From Mycolicibacter hiberniae (GTDB taxonomy: Bacteria; Actinomycetota; Actinomycetes; Mycobacteriales; Mycobacteriaceae), in NCBI RefSeq assembly GCF_010729485.1, contig NZ_AP022609.1, forward strand, positions 930,001 through 994,000: DNA of 64,000 nucleotides, given 5' to 3'. The notes under the pieces are model-generated. The model worked only from the letters and a program-made list of their open reading frames with translations. It was not told where the DNA came from and searched no databases. How positions within the stretch are numbered: position 1 is the first letter of the stretch; each line of letters begins with the position of its first letter. Shown piece after piece: positions 9,219 through 19,569 of this stretch. The position numbers were made by a program, and so were the translations under genes.

Positions 9219-12200
9219 ATGACCGAGTCCACCGAGGAATCGACCGCGTGGACAACGTTTCCCGATCCCTCTGAACCGCAAGGCGTTCCCGCCTGGGTAA
9301 CGGCTGCCTACGTCGAGGCCTACCGGGGGTCGCACAGCGACTCGCTGGTCGGTGACGAACTCATCGGTACCGATCCGGCCGGCCGGGCGGCCGCCACCGC
9401 CGTGGTGGCCCCGGCCCTGGCGGCCGCGCAGGCCCGGCTGGCGTCGCACCGGCTCGCCGGGCAGACCCGAGTCGCGGTGTACCCCGCCGACGACAGGTGG
9501 GGATTCGGGCCGGCGCTGCAGGTGGTCACCGAGCACGCCGGCATGCTGATGGACTCCCTGGCGGTGCTGCTGCACCGCCTCGGGGTGGCCTTCGTGGGCA
9601 TCAGCACGCCGGTGTTCACCGTGCAGCGCGACGAGGCAGGGGAGCTGCGCAGCGTCTCCCCGGCTGCGGCGGACGGCGCGGCGGGCGCTGAGGCGTGGAT
9701 CCATGTACAGCTGTCGCCAACGGTCAGCCGGCACACCCTCGCCGAGATCGAACGGGTGCTGCCGGACGTGATGGCCGACGTACGGCAGGTAGCCGTTGAT
9801 TCCCACGCGATGCGCAGCGCGCTGACCGGGCTTGCCGCCGAGGTCGAGGCCGACCCCCACGGCCACTACCGTGCACCGGATCGCCACGATGTCGCCGCTT
9901 TGCTGCACTGGCTGGCCGATGGGCACTTCGTGCTGCTCGGCTGCCAGAAAGGGGTGGTGCGCGACGGGCAGGTGCTGGTCGACGACGCCGCCCGGCTGGG
10001 GGTGCTGCGTCTTCGTAAGTCGTTGCGGCCCAGGCTTACCGGCGACAAGTTGTTGACCTTGGCGCAGGCCACCGTGCCCAGCTTCATGCGGTTCAGTTCG
10101 CGTACCTATGTGGTGGTGATCCGTCAGGACACCGGCGACAGCGTCGTCGCGCACCGCTTCGTCGGGCTGTTCACCGCAGCGGCCATGAACGCCGATGTCT
10201 TCGAGATCCCCGTCATCTCCCGCACTGTCCGCGAGGCTCTGGCGCTGGCGGACCAGGAGCCCGGCCATCCGGGGCAGCTGCTGCTCGACATCATCCAGAC
10301 CGTCCCACGTTCAGAGCTTTTCGCGATCGACGCCGAGCAGCTGCTGAGCATGGCGATGGCGGTGTCGGATCTGGGTTCGCGGCGCGGAACTCTGCTGTTC
10401 CTCCGCGGCGACCGGACCGGGCGCTTTGTGTCCTGCCTGGTGTATCTGCCCCGCGACCGCTACACCACGCCGGTGCGGGTGCACATGGAGCAGATCCTGC
10501 TGCACGAGTTGGGCGGGGTAGGGCTGGAGTACAGCGCCCGCGTCAGTGAAGCGCCTTGGGCGTTACTGCATTTCATGGTCCGGATGTCCGATGAACCCGA
10601 CGCCCGCGCGGTCGACTGCGGCGAGGCCGACCGGCTGCGGATCCAGGCGCTGCTGGCCGAGGCCACCCGCACCTGGGGCGACCGGCTGCTGGAGGCGGCG
10701 GCGCAGGACTCCATCGACGCCGACCTGGCCGAACACTATGCCGCGGCTTTCGACGAGAGCTACAAGCAGGCTGTCACCCCGGCGCAGGCAGTCGCCGACA
10801 TCCCGATCGTCGAGCGGTTGACCGATGGTTCGGTCAACTTGGTGTTCTCCGGCTACGGCGAGGCCGACGGAGCGCAATTGGCCTGGTTTCTCGGCGGGCA
10901 CGGAGCATCGCTGAGTCGGCTGTTGCCGATGCTGCAGTGCATGGGGGTGGCGGTGCTCGAGGAGCGGCCGTTCACCGTCACCCGCGCCGACGGGCTGACC
11001 GCGTGGATCTACCGATTCAGGGTGTCAGCGGACCCCACCATCGCAATCCCGGCGACCGGGGACGCACGCGTCGATGCCGAGCAGCGGTTCGCCGAGGCCG
11101 TCACAGCCATTTGGGAGGGCCGGGTCGAGGCCGACCGATTCAACGAGTTGGTGCTGCGCGCCGGGCTGACCTGGCAACAGGTCGTGGTGCTGCGCGGCTA
11201 CGCCAAATACCTGCGTCAGGCCCGATTCCCCTACAGCGAGAGCCACATCGCCGCGGTGCTCAACGACTACCCCGGCATCGCGCGGGCACTGGTGGCGCTG
11301 TTCGAGGCCCTGTTCGACCCATCCCGTGTGCAGCGCAACACCGGCGCGCAAGCCGCGGCCGCCGAGGTCGCCGCCGGAATCGACGCAGTGGTCAGCCTGG
11401 ACACCGACCGGGTGCTGCGCGCGTTCGCCTCCCTGATTCAGGCCACCCTGCGCACCAATTACTTCGTCACCCGCACCGAGTCGGCACGGGCGCGCAACGT
11501 GCTGGCGCTCAAGCTGAATGCCCGTTTGATCGATGAGTTGCCGCTGCCGCGGCCCAAATTCGAGATCTTCGTCTACTCGCCGCGTGTCGAGGGTGTGCAC
11601 TTGCGATTCGGCTTCGTCTCGCGCGGGGGGCTGCGCTGGTCGGACCGCCGTGAGGACTACCGCACCGAGGTCCTCGGGCTGGTCAAAGCCCAGGCGGTGA
11701 AGAACGCCGTCATCGTCCCCACCGGGGCCAAGGGCGGATTCGTGGTCAAAAGCCCGCCGACGCCCACCGGCGACCCGATCGCCGACCGCGAGGCGGCCCG
11801 CGCCGAAGGAATTGCCTGCTACACCCTGTTCATCTCCGCCCTGCTCGACGTCACCGACAACGTCGATCACGCCACCGGGACCATCAGCGCGCCGCCGCAG
11901 GTGGTGCGCCGCGACGGCGACGACGCCTACCTGGTGGTGGCCGCCGACAAGGGCACCGCGAGCTTCTCCGACATCGCCAACGGGGTCGCCGAGTCCTACG
12001 GCTATTGGCTGGGCGACGCGTTCGCGTCCGGTGGGTCGGTCGGATACGACCACAAAGAGATGGGGATCACCGCCAAGGGCGCCTGGGAATCGGTCAAGCG
12101 GCACTTCCGCGAGATGGGCGTCGACACCCAGACTCAGGACTTCACCGCCGTCGGTGTCGGGGACATGAGCGGCGACGTGTTCGGCAACGGGATGCTGCGC

Positions 12201-14072
12201 AGCCGACACATTCGGTTGGTCGCCGCCTTCGACCATCGGCACATCTTCCTCGACCCCGACCCCGATCCGGTCCGGTCCTTCGCCGAGCGGCAGCGGATGT
12301 TCGACCTGCCCCGGTCCAGCTGGGACGACTACGACAAGTCACTGATCAGCGCCGGCGGCGGTGTCTATGCGCGAGACCGCAAGTCCGTGCCGGTCAGCCC
12401 GCAGGTGGCCGCGGTGCTGGGCCTCGACGCGGACGTCGCCGAGCTGACCCCGCCGGCGCTGATCCGGGCGATCCTGCGGGCACCGGTGGACCTGCTGTTC
12501 AACGGCGGCATCGGCACCTACGTCAAAGCCGAGTCCGAGTCCGACGCAGAGGTGGGCGACCGCGCCAACGACCAGGTGCGGCTCAACGGAAACCAGGTGC
12601 GCGCCAAGGTGATCGGTGAGGGCGGAAACCTCGGCGTCACCCCGCTGGGCCGGGTGGAGTTCGACCTGGCCGGCGGGCGGATCAACACCGACGCGCTGGA
12701 CAACTCCGCCGGAGTGGACTGCTCCGACCACGAGGTCAACATCAAGATCCTCATCGACGCCCTGGTCACCGTCGGCAAGCTCGACGCCGCGGATCGTCCG
12801 CAGTTACTCGCGTCGATGACCGATGAGGTCACCGCCCTGGTGCTGGCCGACAACACCGCCCAGAACGACCTGATGGGCACCAGCCGCGCCAACGCGGCGA
12901 GCCTGCTGCCGGTGCATGCCGACCAGATCCGGCACCTGGTGGCCGCCCACGGCCTGCACCGCGAACTGGAGGCGCTGCCGTCGGAGAAGGAGATCATGCG
13001 GCGGGCCGAGGCCGGGCTGGGTCTGGCCTCCCCGGAACTGGCCACGCTGATGGCGCACGTCAAGCTGACGCTCAAGGCGGCGGTGCTGGCCACCGATCTG
13101 CCCGACCAGGACGCGTTCGCAGCCCGGCTGCCGAAATACTTCCCGCGAATCCTGCAGCAGCGCTTCGGCGCCGAGATCCGCCAGCACCAACTGCGCCGCG
13201 AAATCGTGGCCACCATGCTGGTCAATGATGTGGTGGACACCGCGGGCATCACCTACGCCTACCGGATCACCGAGGACGTGGGCGTCGACCCGGTCGATGC
13301 GGTACGCGCCTACGTCGCGACCGACGCCATCTTCGGGGTGGGTGAGCTGTGGCGCCGGATACGCGCGGCCGGTGAGCGGGACGGCCTGCCGGTGGCGGTG
13401 ACCGACCGGATGACCCTGGACCTTCGCCGGCTCATCGACCGGGCGGGCCGTTGGCTGCTCAACTACCGCCCCCAGCCGCTGGCGGTGGGCGCCGAGATCA
13501 ACCGGTTCGCCGGGCAGGTCGCCGAACTGTCACCGCGGATGACGGACTGGTTGCGCGGTGGCGACGCCGGCATCGTCGCCAAGCACGTCGGTGAGTTCGA
13601 AGCGCAAGGCGTGCCGCGTGACCTGGCCACCGACGTCGCCATGGGCCTGTACCGCTACAGCTTGCTCGACGTCATCGACATCGCCGACATCACCGAACGC
13701 GACGCCGAGGAGGTGGCGGACACCTACTTTGCGTTGATGGACCGGTTGGGCACCGACGGGTTGCTGACCGCGGTCGCCCAGTTGCCCCGCAATGACCGCT
13801 GGCATGCCTTGGCGCGGTTGGCCATCCGTGACGACATCTACAATTCGGTGCGGTCGCTGTGCCTGGACGTGCTGGCGGTCGGGGAACCGGATGAGGACGG
13901 GATGCAGAAAATCGCCGAATGGGAATCGACCAACGCCTCGCGCGTTGAGCGGGCGCAGCGCACGCTGACCCAGATCTATGAGTCCGACCAGCGCGATCTG
14001 GCGACACTGTCGGTGGCGGCGCGCCAGATCCGCAGCATGACGCGCGCCAGCGGGCGAGGAGCGGCGTCGTGA
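9219..14072 (+). CDS. gdh: NAD-specific glutamate dehydrogenase, large type
   Basis: Very large glutamate dehydrogenase of 1,617 residues (L_180 class; Rv2476c is about 1,624) converting glutamate and NAD+ to 2-oxoglutarate, ammonia and NADH. The long N-terminal half carries ACT-like regulatory segments. The catalytic core begins near residue 800, with [19 protein letters not shown] and the Lys-bearing [11 protein letters not shown], followed by a Rossmann region with [15 protein letters not shown] and GGIGTYVK, and a long helical C-terminus. In mycobacteria this enzyme is controlled by GarA. The ATG at 9219 follows AGGAGGGG; the GTG at 9213 lies inside that site. Its stop overlaps the thioesterase start. 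Confidence 0.95.
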   Translation: MTESTEESTAWTTFPDPSEPQGVPAWVTAAYVEAYRGSHSDSLVGDELIGTDPAGRAAATAVVAPALAAAQARLASHRLAGQTRVAVYPADDRWGFGPALQVVTEHAGMLMDSLAVLLHRLGVAFVGISTPVFTVQRDEAGELRSVSPAAADGAAGAEAWIHVQLSPTVSRHTLAEIERVLPDVMADVRQVAVDSHAMRSALTGLAAEVEADPHGHYRAPDRHDVAALLHWLADGHFVLLGCQKGVVRDGQVLVDDAARLGVLRLRKSLRPRLTGDKLLTLAQATVPSFMRFSSRTYVVVIRQDTGDSVVAHRFVGLFTAAAMNADVFEIPVISRTVREALALADQEPGHPGQLLLDIIQTVPRSELFAIDAEQLLSMAMAVSDLGSRRGTLLFLRGDRTGRFVSCLVYLPRDRYTTPVRVHMEQILLHELGGVGLEYSARVSEAPWALLHFMVRMSDEPDARAVDCGEADRLRIQALLAEATRTWGDRLLEAAAQDSIDADLAEHYAAAFDESYKQAVTPAQAVADIPIVERLTDGSVNLVFSGYGEADGAQLAWFLGGHGASLSRLLPMLQCMGVAVLEERPFTVTRADGLTAWIYRFRVSADPTIAIPATGDARVDAEQRFAEAVTAIWEGRVEADRFNELVLRAGLTWQQVVVLRGYAKYLRQARFPYSESHIAAVLNDYPGIARALVALFEALFDPSRVQRNTGAQAAAAEVAAGIDAVVSLDTDRVLRAFASLIQATLRTNYFVTRTESARARNVLALKLNARLIDELPLPRPKFEIFVYSPRVEGVHLRFGFVSRGGLRWSDRREDYRTEVLGLVKAQAVKNAVIVPTGAKGGFVVKSPPTPTGDPIADREAARAEGIACYTLFISALLDVTDNVDHATGTISAPPQVVRRDGDDAYLVVAADKGTASFSDIANGVAESYGYWLGDAFASGGSVGYDHKEMGITAKGAWESVKRHFREMGVDTQTQDFTAVGVGDMSGDVFGNGMLRSRHIRLVAAFDHRHIFLDPDPDPVRSFAERQRMFDLPRSSWDDYDKSLISAGGGVYARDRKSVPVSPQVAAVLGLDADVAELTPPALIRAILRAPVDLLFNGGIGTYVKAESESDAEVGDRANDQVRLNGNQVRAKVIGEGGNLGVTPLGRVEFDLAGGRINTDALDNSAGVDCSDHEVNIKILIDALVTVGKLDAADRPQLLASMTDEVTALVLADNTAQNDLMGTSRANAASLLPVHADQIRHLVAAHGLHRELEALPSEKEIMRRAEAGLGLASPELATLMAHVKLTLKAAVLATDLPDQDAFAARLPKYFPRILQQRFGAEIRQHQLRREIVATMLVNDVVDTAGITYAYRITEDVGVDPVDAVRAYVATDAIFGVGELWRRIRAAGERDGLPVAVTDRMTLDLRRLIDRAGRWLLNYRPQPLAVGAEINRFAGQVAELSPRMTDWLRGGDAGIVAKHVGEFEAQGVPRDLATDVAMGLYRYSLLDVIDIADITERDAEEVADTYFALMDRLGTDGLLTAVAQLPRNDRWHALARLAIRDDIYNSVRSLCLDVLAVGEPDEDGMQKIAEWESTNASRVERAQRTLTQIYESDQRDLATLSVAARQIRSMTRASGRGAAS

Positions 14073-14509
14073 CTCACGCCGGCGAACCGACCGGGCAGCC
14101 GGTGGGCTTTGTGGCAGCGGTTCCGGTGCGCTGGTCGGACATCGACATGTACCAGCACATCAACCACGCCACCATGGTGACGATGCTCGAAGAGGCGCGG
14201 GTGCCCTTCCTGTCACCGGCCTTTGCGGTCGATATCACCAGCATCGGTCTGCTGATCGCCGAGGTCAAAGTCGCCTACAAGGGGCAACTGCGGCTGACGG
14301 ACTCACCCCTGCAGGTAACGATGTGGGTGCCGCGGCTGCGCACGGTGGACTTCACCATCGGCTATGAGGTGCGTTCGGTGCACGCCGCGCCGGATTCCCG
14401 GCCGGCCGTGATCGCCGAGACGCAGCTGGCCACCTTCAGCATCGACGAGCAGAAGCTGGTGCGGCTGTCCGCGGACCATCGCGCCTACCTGGAGAAATTC
14501 GTCCGCTGA
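14069..14509 (+). CDS. Hotdog-fold acyl-CoA thioesterase (Rv2475c-like)
   Basis: Small thioesterase of 146 residues of the 4-hydroxybenzoyl-CoA thioesterase/FadM type. The catalytic segment [25 protein letters not shown] (about residues 18-42) holds the Asp and the HINH active-site loop. It begins with GTG overlapping the gdh stop (GTGA), so it is translationally coupled, an arrangement also present as Rv2476c-Rv2475c. The acyl substrate and the reason for coupling to glutamate catabolism are unknown. Confidence 0.9.
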   Translation: MTHAGEPTGQPVGFVAAVPVRWSDIDMYQHINHATMVTMLEEARVPFLSPAFAVDITSIGLLIAEVKVAYKGQLRLTDSPLQVTMWVPRLRTVDFTIGYEVRSVHAAPDSRPAVIAETQLATFSIDEQKLVRLSADHRAYLEKFVR

Positions 14510-14524
14510 CGGGCGCCCGCTGGA

Positions 14525-15190
14525 TCAGCTCTCGGTGAGCATGGCGTCCAGCAACCGGTGCACGACGACGCCCACGTCGGCGCGCGCCTGGTCGGGATCA
14601 TCCGCGGTGGCGATCACCATCGCTGCTTCGTCGAGTGCCCCGATGAGCACATGAGCAAGGGCGCGGACCGGCTGGTGGGGCAGTTGTCCCGCCTGCATGG
14701 CCGCGCTCAGCAGCTGTTCGGTCATGCCCAGGCTGTAGCGCTGGGCCACGTCGCGAAAGCCGTCCCAGCCCAGCACGGTGGGCGCGTCGAGCAAAAGTAA
14801 TTGACGCACCTCCGGGTCGTCGGCCACCACCAGCCAGCTTTCGGCTGCCGACCGTAACGCCGCGGCGGGGGTGGTGGCCGCGGAGGCGGCCACTGCCTGT
14901 GCGAGCCGCGTCATGACGTCGGCCTCCACGGCTTCCACGACCGCCAGGAACAGCGCGGCCTTGTCCGGGAATTGGTGGTACATCGCGCCGCGGGTCACCC
15001 CGGCGGCCTCGGCGATCTCCGGGGTCCCCACGGCCGCGTAGCCGCGCGCGCCCCACAAGGCACGGGCCGCGGTCATCAGGGCGGCACGGGTTGCGGCCGA
15101 ACGCTCCGCCTGCGTCCGACGCTTGATTTCCGTACAGGCTGTCGGTAAGTTATCGGCAGGTTGCACGTAACTATGGTAGGAGCGCCCCAT
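14525..15190 (-). CDS. TetR family transcriptional regulator
   Basis: Regulator of about 200-221 residues. The helix-turn-helix (AARALWGARGYAAVGTPEIAEAAGVTRGAMYHQFPDKAALF) is complete and typical of the AcrR/TetR type. It is divergent from the alpha/beta hydrolase. The ATG at 15190 shares bases with the hydrolase ATG at 15189, leaving no room for promoters; a GTG at 15166 is the other in-frame option, so the start is unsettled. A pseudo-palindrome at 15139-15159 lies over the hydrolase promoter and is the likely operator. The ligand is unknown. Confidence 0.82.
   Translation of the reverse strand: MGRSYHSYVQPADNLPTACTEIKRRTQAERSAATRAALMTAARALWGARGYAAVGTPEIAEAAGVTRGAMYHQFPDKAALFLAVVEAVEADVMTRLAQAVAASAATTPAAALRSAAESWLVVADDPEVRQLLLLDAPTVLGWDGFRDVAQRYSLGMTEQLLSAAMQAGQLPHQPVRALAHVLIGALDEAAMVIATADDPDQARADVGVVVHRLLDAMLTES
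15139..15159. promoter_or_regulatory. Putative TetR operator over hydrolase promoter
   Basis: CTGTCGGTAA-G-TTATCGGCAG is a 10-1-10 inverse repeat with two mismatches. It covers a possible -35 (TTATCG, 15150-15155) paired at 16 bases with a -10 TATGGT (15172-15177), just before the hydrolase ATG at 15189. This geometry suits repression by the divergent TetR protein. Confidence 0.6.
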
Positions 15191-16031
15191 GCCCACCGTT
15201 GACATTGACGCCGGAACAATCCACTACGACACCGCGGGCCCGCGCGACGGCCGCCCGGTGCTGTTCGTCCACGGCTACGCGATGGGCGCCTCCCTGTGGG
15301 GGCCGGTGAGCCAACGACTGGTGGCGCGCAACCTGCGCTGCATCGCCCCGACCTGGCCGCTGGGCGCCCATCCGGCGGCGTTGCGGCCCGGAGCTGACCG
15401 GACCCTGCCCGGCATTGCCGCGATGGTGGACGCGTTCATGGGCGCGCTCGGCCTGCAAGACGTGGTGCTGGTGGGCAACGACACCGGGGGCCTGGTCAGT
15501 CAGCTGGTCGCGGTCGGTCATCCGGACCGGTTGGGTGCGCTGGTGCTGACCAGTTGCGATGCATTCGAAAATTTCCCGCCGCCCATCATCAATCCGTACA
15601 TCGTGGCTGCCAAAGCCGCAGTCACCCTTCGCGTTGCGCTGCAGCCGATGCGGCTGCGTGCATTTCGTCACTACGCCTACGGGAAGCTGGCGCACCGCGA
15701 CATCGACCAACTGGTGAAAGAGTGGGTCAAACCCCCGCTGCGTGATTCGGCAGTCGCTGAGGACCTCCGTCAGCTCACCAAGTCGCTGAACCAGCAGACC
15801 TCCTTAGATGCCGCGGCGCGACTGCCCGGGTTCGCCAAGCCGGTGCTTATCGCCTGGTCCGCCGACGATCTGTTCTTTCCCGCCGAGGACGGCAAACGCT
15901 TGGCGGAGACGCTGCCCAACGCGCGTTTCGAACTCATCGAGGGCGCACGCACCTATTCGATGATCGATCAGCCGGACCGACTGGCAGATCTGGTCGCCGA
16001 ATTCGCAACCGCCACAAGCGGTATGCGCTGA
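15189..16031 (+). CDS. Alpha/beta hydrolase with Asp nucleophile
   Basis: Alpha/beta hydrolase-fold protein of 280 residues. The oxyanion motif HGYAMGASLW follows strand 3. The nucleophile elbow reads GNDTGG, with Asp98 where esterases have Ser, as in haloalkane dehalogenases and epoxide hydrolases. An acid residue is available in AWSADDLFFP. At the position of the usual catalytic His (G-x-G-H) the sequence is EGARTYSM, so Thr255 replaces it. It is therefore either a non-canonical enzyme or inactive. It is regulated, by inference, by the divergent TetR gene. Confidence 0.85.
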   Translation: MPTVDIDAGTIHYDTAGPRDGRPVLFVHGYAMGASLWGPVSQRLVARNLRCIAPTWPLGAHPAALRPGADRTLPGIAAMVDAFMGALGLQDVVLVGNDTGGLVSQLVAVGHPDRLGALVLTSCDAFENFPPPIINPYIVAAKAAVTLRVALQPMRLRAFRHYAYGKLAHRDIDQLVKEWVKPPLRDSAVAEDLRQLTKSLNQQTSLDAAARLPGFAKPVLIAWSADDLFFPAEDGKRLAETLPNARFELIEGARTYSMIDQPDRLADLVAEFATATSGMR

Positions 16032-16044
16032 CCGGAACGGCCGC

Positions 16045-17622
16045 TCAGGCCAGCCACGCGGCGGCGTTGGGCGCCAGCCGTCCGTCGGTCGCCGGGGCGC
16101 TGCACAGCAGCAGCCGGCCCTCCGGCAGATCCACCGGGCGGTCACCGGCGTTGAGCACACACACCAGCCCACCGCGCCGGAAGGCCAGCATTGCCGGCGG
16201 TGTGTCGAGCCAGTCGACCTTGCGGCCGGTGAGTTCGTCGCGGCGCCGGCGGATCGCCAGCGCCTGCCGGTACAGCGACAGGGTGGAGCCGGCTTCGTGG
16301 CGTTGCCGGTCGACCGTGCACTGCGCCCAGTCCGGCGGCATCGGCAGCCAGGTGTGCGGGTTCTCGGAGAACCCGAACGGCGGGGTGTCGCCCGACCAGG
16401 GCATGGGCACCCGGCAGCCGTCGCGTCCGCGTTCGGTGTGCCCGGAGCGTTCCCAGACCGGGTCCTGCAGGGCGCTGTCGGGCAGCTCGACGTTCGGCAG
16501 GCCCAACTCCTGGCCGTTGTAGACGAACACCGCGCCCGGCAGGGCCAGCAGCACCAGGGCCATGGCGTGTGCCCGCTGCAGCCCGAGAGCCCCGCCGCCA
16601 TAGCGGGTGACCGCCCGTTCGACGTCATGGTTCTCCAGCGCCCAGGTGGCGTCGGCGCCCACCGAGGCGACCGCGGCCAGGGAGTTGTCGATCGCACTGC
16701 GGATCTCCGCGGCGTCGAAGTGGGCTTGCAGCAGCCGGAAGTTGAAGGCCAGGTGCAGCTCGTCGGGCCGCAGATACTCGGCGAACGCGGCGTTGTCGTG
16801 CACCCACACCTCGCCCACGCTCACCGCGTCCGGATAGTCGTCCATGACCGCCCGGATCGCCCGGTGGATGGGGTGGACCCCGGGCCGGTTGAACCGCGGG
16901 TCGTCGTCGCGATGGGCCAGCAGTTTCAGATCGGCCTCCGGCATGTCCGGCAGGCCCGGCGGCTTGGCCATGCCATGCGAGACATCGATGCGGAAACCGT
17001 CCACGCCGCGGTCCAGCCAGAACCGCAGCGTTGCCTCGAAGTCGGCGAAGACCTCCGGGTTGTCCCAGTTGAGATCCGGTTGTGCGACGTCGAACAGGTG
17101 CAGGTACCACTGGCCGGGGCCGTCGGACCCGGCGACCCTGGTCCAGGCCGGGCCGCCGAACACCGACTCCCAGTTGTTGGGCGGCAGCTGGCCGTCGGGG
17201 CCGCGGCCGTCACGGAAGATATAGCGATCCCGTGCCTGGCTGGCCGGCTGCGCGGCCAGCGCCTCGACAAACCACGGATGGGCCGAACTGGTGTGGTTGG
17301 GCACCAGGTCCATGGTCACCTTGATGCCGCTCGCATGCGCGGCGGCCACCAGCCGATCCAGCGCCGCCAGATCACCGAAGAGCGGATCGATGTTGCGGGG
17401 ATCGGCTACGTCGTAGCCGTGGTCGGCCATCGGCGACACCGTCACGGGGTTGAGCCACAGCGCGTCGACACCGAGCCGGCGCAGGTAGTCCAGGTGCGCG
17501 GATATGCCGTCGAGGTCGCCCACGCCGTCGCCGTTGCTGTCGGCGAACGAGCGGGGATAGACCTGGTAGAACACGCTGTCGGCCCACCACGGGGCGTGGC
17601 CGGAACCCTCGCCTGCGCTCAT
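16045..17622 (-). CDS. aglA: GH13 alpha-glucosidase (Rv2471-like)
   Basis: Intracellular glycoside hydrolase family 13 enzyme of 525 residues, expected to cleave alpha-1,4- or alpha-1,6-linked glucosides or trehalose-like sugars. All four GH13 regions are present: DLVPNHTS (about 105), GFRIDVSH with the nucleophile Asp (about 217), VGEVWV with the acid/base Glu (about 276) and LENHDVER (about 343). A C-terminal beta domain follows. No signal peptide is visible. The ATG overlaps the glbO stop by one base (TGATG), so both are cotranscribed, as in M. tuberculosis (Rv2470-Rv2471). Confidence 0.92.
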   Translation of the reverse strand: MSAGEGSGHAPWWADSVFYQVYPRSFADSNGDGVGDLDGISAHLDYLRRLGVDALWLNPVTVSPMADHGYDVADPRNIDPLFGDLAALDRLVAAAHASGIKVTMDLVPNHTSSAHPWFVEALAAQPASQARDRYIFRDGRGPDGQLPPNNWESVFGGPAWTRVAGSDGPGQWYLHLFDVAQPDLNWDNPEVFADFEATLRFWLDRGVDGFRIDVSHGMAKPPGLPDMPEADLKLLAHRDDDPRFNRPGVHPIHRAIRAVMDDYPDAVSVGEVWVHDNAAFAEYLRPDELHLAFNFRLLQAHFDAAEIRSAIDNSLAAVASVGADATWALENHDVERAVTRYGGGALGLQRAHAMALVLLALPGAVFVYNGQELGLPNVELPDSALQDPVWERSGHTERGRDGCRVPMPWSGDTPPFGFSENPHTWLPMPPDWAQCTVDRQRHEAGSTLSLYRQALAIRRRRDELTGRKVDWLDTPPAMLAFRRGGLVCVLNAGDRPVDLPEGRLLLCSAPATDGRLAPNAAAWLA

Positions 17623-18020
17623 CAGATGGGAGCGTTGACCATGAAATCGGCGGCCGAGTGCAGGTACTGCAGCAGTTCGGCGCGGTGGGCGTCGTCGAGG
17701 GTGTCGCTGTCGATCTCGTCGACGGCGGTCATCATGCAGCGCAGCCAGGCGTCGCGTTGCAGCGGTCCGATCCGGTACGGGATGTGGCGCATCCGCAACC
17801 GCGGGTGCCCGCGACGCTCGGTGTAGGTGCGCGGCCCGCCCCAGTACTGCTCGAGGAACATCCGCAACCGCTCTTCGGCGCCGGCCATGTCGTCAGCGGG
17901 ATACATCGGGCGCAGGATCGGATCCTGGGCGACCAGTTGGTAAAACCGCGACACGATGGCCTGAAACGTCTTCGCGCCACCGACTGCGTCATAAAACGAG
18001 GGTTCTTCTATCGGCTGCAT
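17622..18020 (-). CDS. glbO: Group II truncated haemoglobin GlbO
   Basis: Haem protein of 132 residues (GlbO of M. tuberculosis is 128) that binds O2 and NO. Family residues are present: Tyr in [12 protein letters not shown] (CD1 region), the proximal His in GHPRLRMRH, and the G8 Trp in RDAWLRCMM. The ATG at 18020 ([15 protein letters not shown]) gives the family length; the long upstream open frame to 18713 is discarded. It forms an operon with aglA. Confidence 0.93.
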   Translation of the reverse strand: MQPIEEPSFYDAVGGAKTFQAIVSRFYQLVAQDPILRPMYPADDMAGAEERLRMFLEQYWGGPRTYTERRGHPRLRMRHIPYRIGPLQRDAWLRCMMTAVDEIDSDTLDDAHRAELLQYLHSAADFMVNAPI

Positions 18021-18155
18021 CGCCCACCATTGTGGGGCATCGCCCGCGCCTGCCGGTGAACACACAGCAAATAGGCGTGCGACCAGCGTCGAATCGTGGT
18101 GAACTGTTCGGCGGAGGTCAATGGTGCGACATCTCAACCGGCTGCAAGACCGGAT

Positions 18156-18785
18156 ATGAAACGTCGGGGCCACCGCACCCCCGGTGCCCCACCGGCGAGC
18201 CTGAGCGGGCTTGCCAGCGCCCCATGCCTGCACTCGGTCGCCGCCGGGACCACCGAGACCACCTCGATCTGGACCCGCCGCCGGGTCCTGCTGCTGAACT
18301 CCACCTTCGAGCCGTTGACGGCGCTGCCGCTGCGGCGCGCCGTGGTGATGCTGATCTGCGGCAAGGCCGACGCGGTGCACGACGACCCGTCCGGCCCGGT
18401 CATCCACTCGGCGACCCGGGCGGTGCCGGTCCCGTCGGTGATCCGGCTGCGCAGCTACGTGCGGGTGCCCTACCGGGCCCGGATCCCGCTGACCCGGGCC
18501 GCACTGATGCACCGCGACCAGCACAGCTGCGCCTACTGCGGCGGCAAGGCCGACACCGTCGACCACGTGGTGCCGCGCAGCCGTGGTGGAGATCACTCCT
18601 GGGAGAACTGTGTGGCCGCCTGCTCGACGTGCAATCACCGCAAGGCGGACCGGTTGCTCACCGAGATCGGCTGGACGCTGCGGCTGGTGCCCACCTCGCC
18701 CAAGGGCCAGCATTGGCGGCTGCTGGCGGTGATCAACGATCTCGACCCGGTGTGGATGCGCTACCTGGGAGAAGGCGCCGCTTGA
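18156..18785 (+). CDS. HNH endonuclease domain protein (Rv2469c-like)
   Basis: Protein of 209 residues with a C-terminal zinc-finger HNH domain: CAYCGG, then [28 protein letters not shown], containing the two CxxC pairs and the His/Asn/His core. The N-terminal half ([27 protein letters not shown]) is the segment typical of stand-alone actinobacterial HNH proteins of unknown biological role. No phage or inteine context is seen, and the position matches Rv2469c. The ATG at 18156 was chosen; an in-frame ATG at 18096 would add 20 residues. Confidence 0.87.
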   Translation: MKRRGHRTPGAPPASLSGLASAPCLHSVAAGTTETTSIWTRRRVLLLNSTFEPLTALPLRRAVVMLICGKADAVHDDPSGPVIHSATRAVPVPSVIRLRSYVRVPYRARIPLTRAALMHRDQHSCAYCGGKADTVDHVVPRSRGGDHSWENCVAACSTCNHRKADRLLTEIGWTLRLVPTSPKGQHWRLLAVINDLDPVWMRYLGEGAA

Positions 18786-18852
18786 GCCAGGGCGGGCCCT
18801 GTCGGGCCGGGTTCTCGCACCGGTCGATCAGCGGTGGGATACCGTCTACGGC

Positions 18853-19086
18853 GTGAGCGTGTTGGAAACCCTCGGCATCTTCATCGGCATCCCGGTGGCA
18901 ATGTTCGCACTGCTTGCCGCCCGGACCCTGACGCAGAAGGGGCCGCGCGCGGCCACCTATCAGATGGGCGATCGGTGGACGCATCCGCCGATCCTGTGGG
19001 CGGCGACCGACGAGGCCGTCGGCGGCGGGCATGGCCATGGCAAATCGGAATTCAGCGTGGGGGGTGGAGCCAGTGGCAACTGGTGA
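18853..19086 (+). CDS. ctaJ: Small membrane subunit CtaJ of aa3 cytochrome oxidase
   Basis: Single-span membrane protein of 77 residues. The hydrophobic helix [17 protein letters not shown] is near the N-terminus, followed by a Gly/His-rich tail containing [14 protein letters not shown]. From memory this is CtaJ, an accessory subunit identified in structures of the M. smegmatis bcc-aa3 supercomplex and encoded next to CtaI. The start is GTG at 18853. Its last 14 bases overlap the next gene in another frame, so the two are coupled. Confidence 0.8.
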   Translation: MSVLETLGIFIGIPVAMFALLAARTLTQKGPRAATYQMGDRWTHPPILWAATDEAVGGGHGHGKSEFSVGGGASGNW

Positions 19087-19540
19087 AGTCACGACTATCG
19101 ACCCGGCGGACCTGCCGTACGGTTCGGTGATCACCACCAGCGGCCGGGTCTCGGGCGTCACCGAGCCCGGCGAGGTGTCGACGCACTACCCGTTCCCGGT
19201 CAAGCAGCTGGTGGCCCTCGACGACGCACTGACCTACGCGTCGCGGGCGACCGGTGCCCGGTTCGCCACCTACATCGGCGATCTGGGTGCTGACACCGCC
19301 GCCCGGGCCCGCGAGATCCTCGCGAAGGTGCCCACTCCCAACGACGCGGTGCTGATCGCGGTCTCGCCGGACCAGAAGGCCATCGAGGTGGTCTACGGTG
19401 CCGGTGTGGCCGGCCGGATCGCCCCGGCCGCGGCCCCGCAGGGCGTGGCAGCGGCGGCTGCGGCATTCCGGGACGGCCACCTGATCGACGGTCTGGTGAG
19501 CGCCGTTCAGGTGATCAGCGCCGGAGTCACCCCGGCCTAG
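19073..19540 (+). CDS. ctaI: DUF5130 protein, probable CtaI (Rv2468c-like)
   Basis: Protein of 155 residues of the DUF5130 family. It has an N-terminal [27 protein letters not shown] segment, an alpha/beta core resembling TPM-type domains ([28 protein letters not shown]) and an Ala-rich C-terminus. Neighbouring ctaJ suggests it is CtaI, the peripheral subunit of the mycobacterial supercomplex; I rely on memory for that link. The GTG at 19073 follows GGGTGGAG and overlaps the ctaJ end; the ATG at 19031 would extend deep into ctaJ. Confidence 0.72.
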   Translation: MATGEVTTIDPADLPYGSVITTSGRVSGVTEPGEVSTHYPFPVKQLVALDDALTYASRATGARFATYIGDLGADTAARAREILAKVPTPNDAVLIAVSPDQKAIEVVYGAGVAGRIAPAAAPQGVAAAAAAFRDGHLIDGLVSAVQVISAGVTPA

Positions 19541-19569
19541 CCGCTGGGCGCCCGCAGAGCTGACATCGC

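Noticed and set aside
17622..18713. 363-codon extended frame for glbO
   Set aside because: The extra 231 codons cover the divergent HNH gene and lack homology; the haemoglobin starts at 18020.
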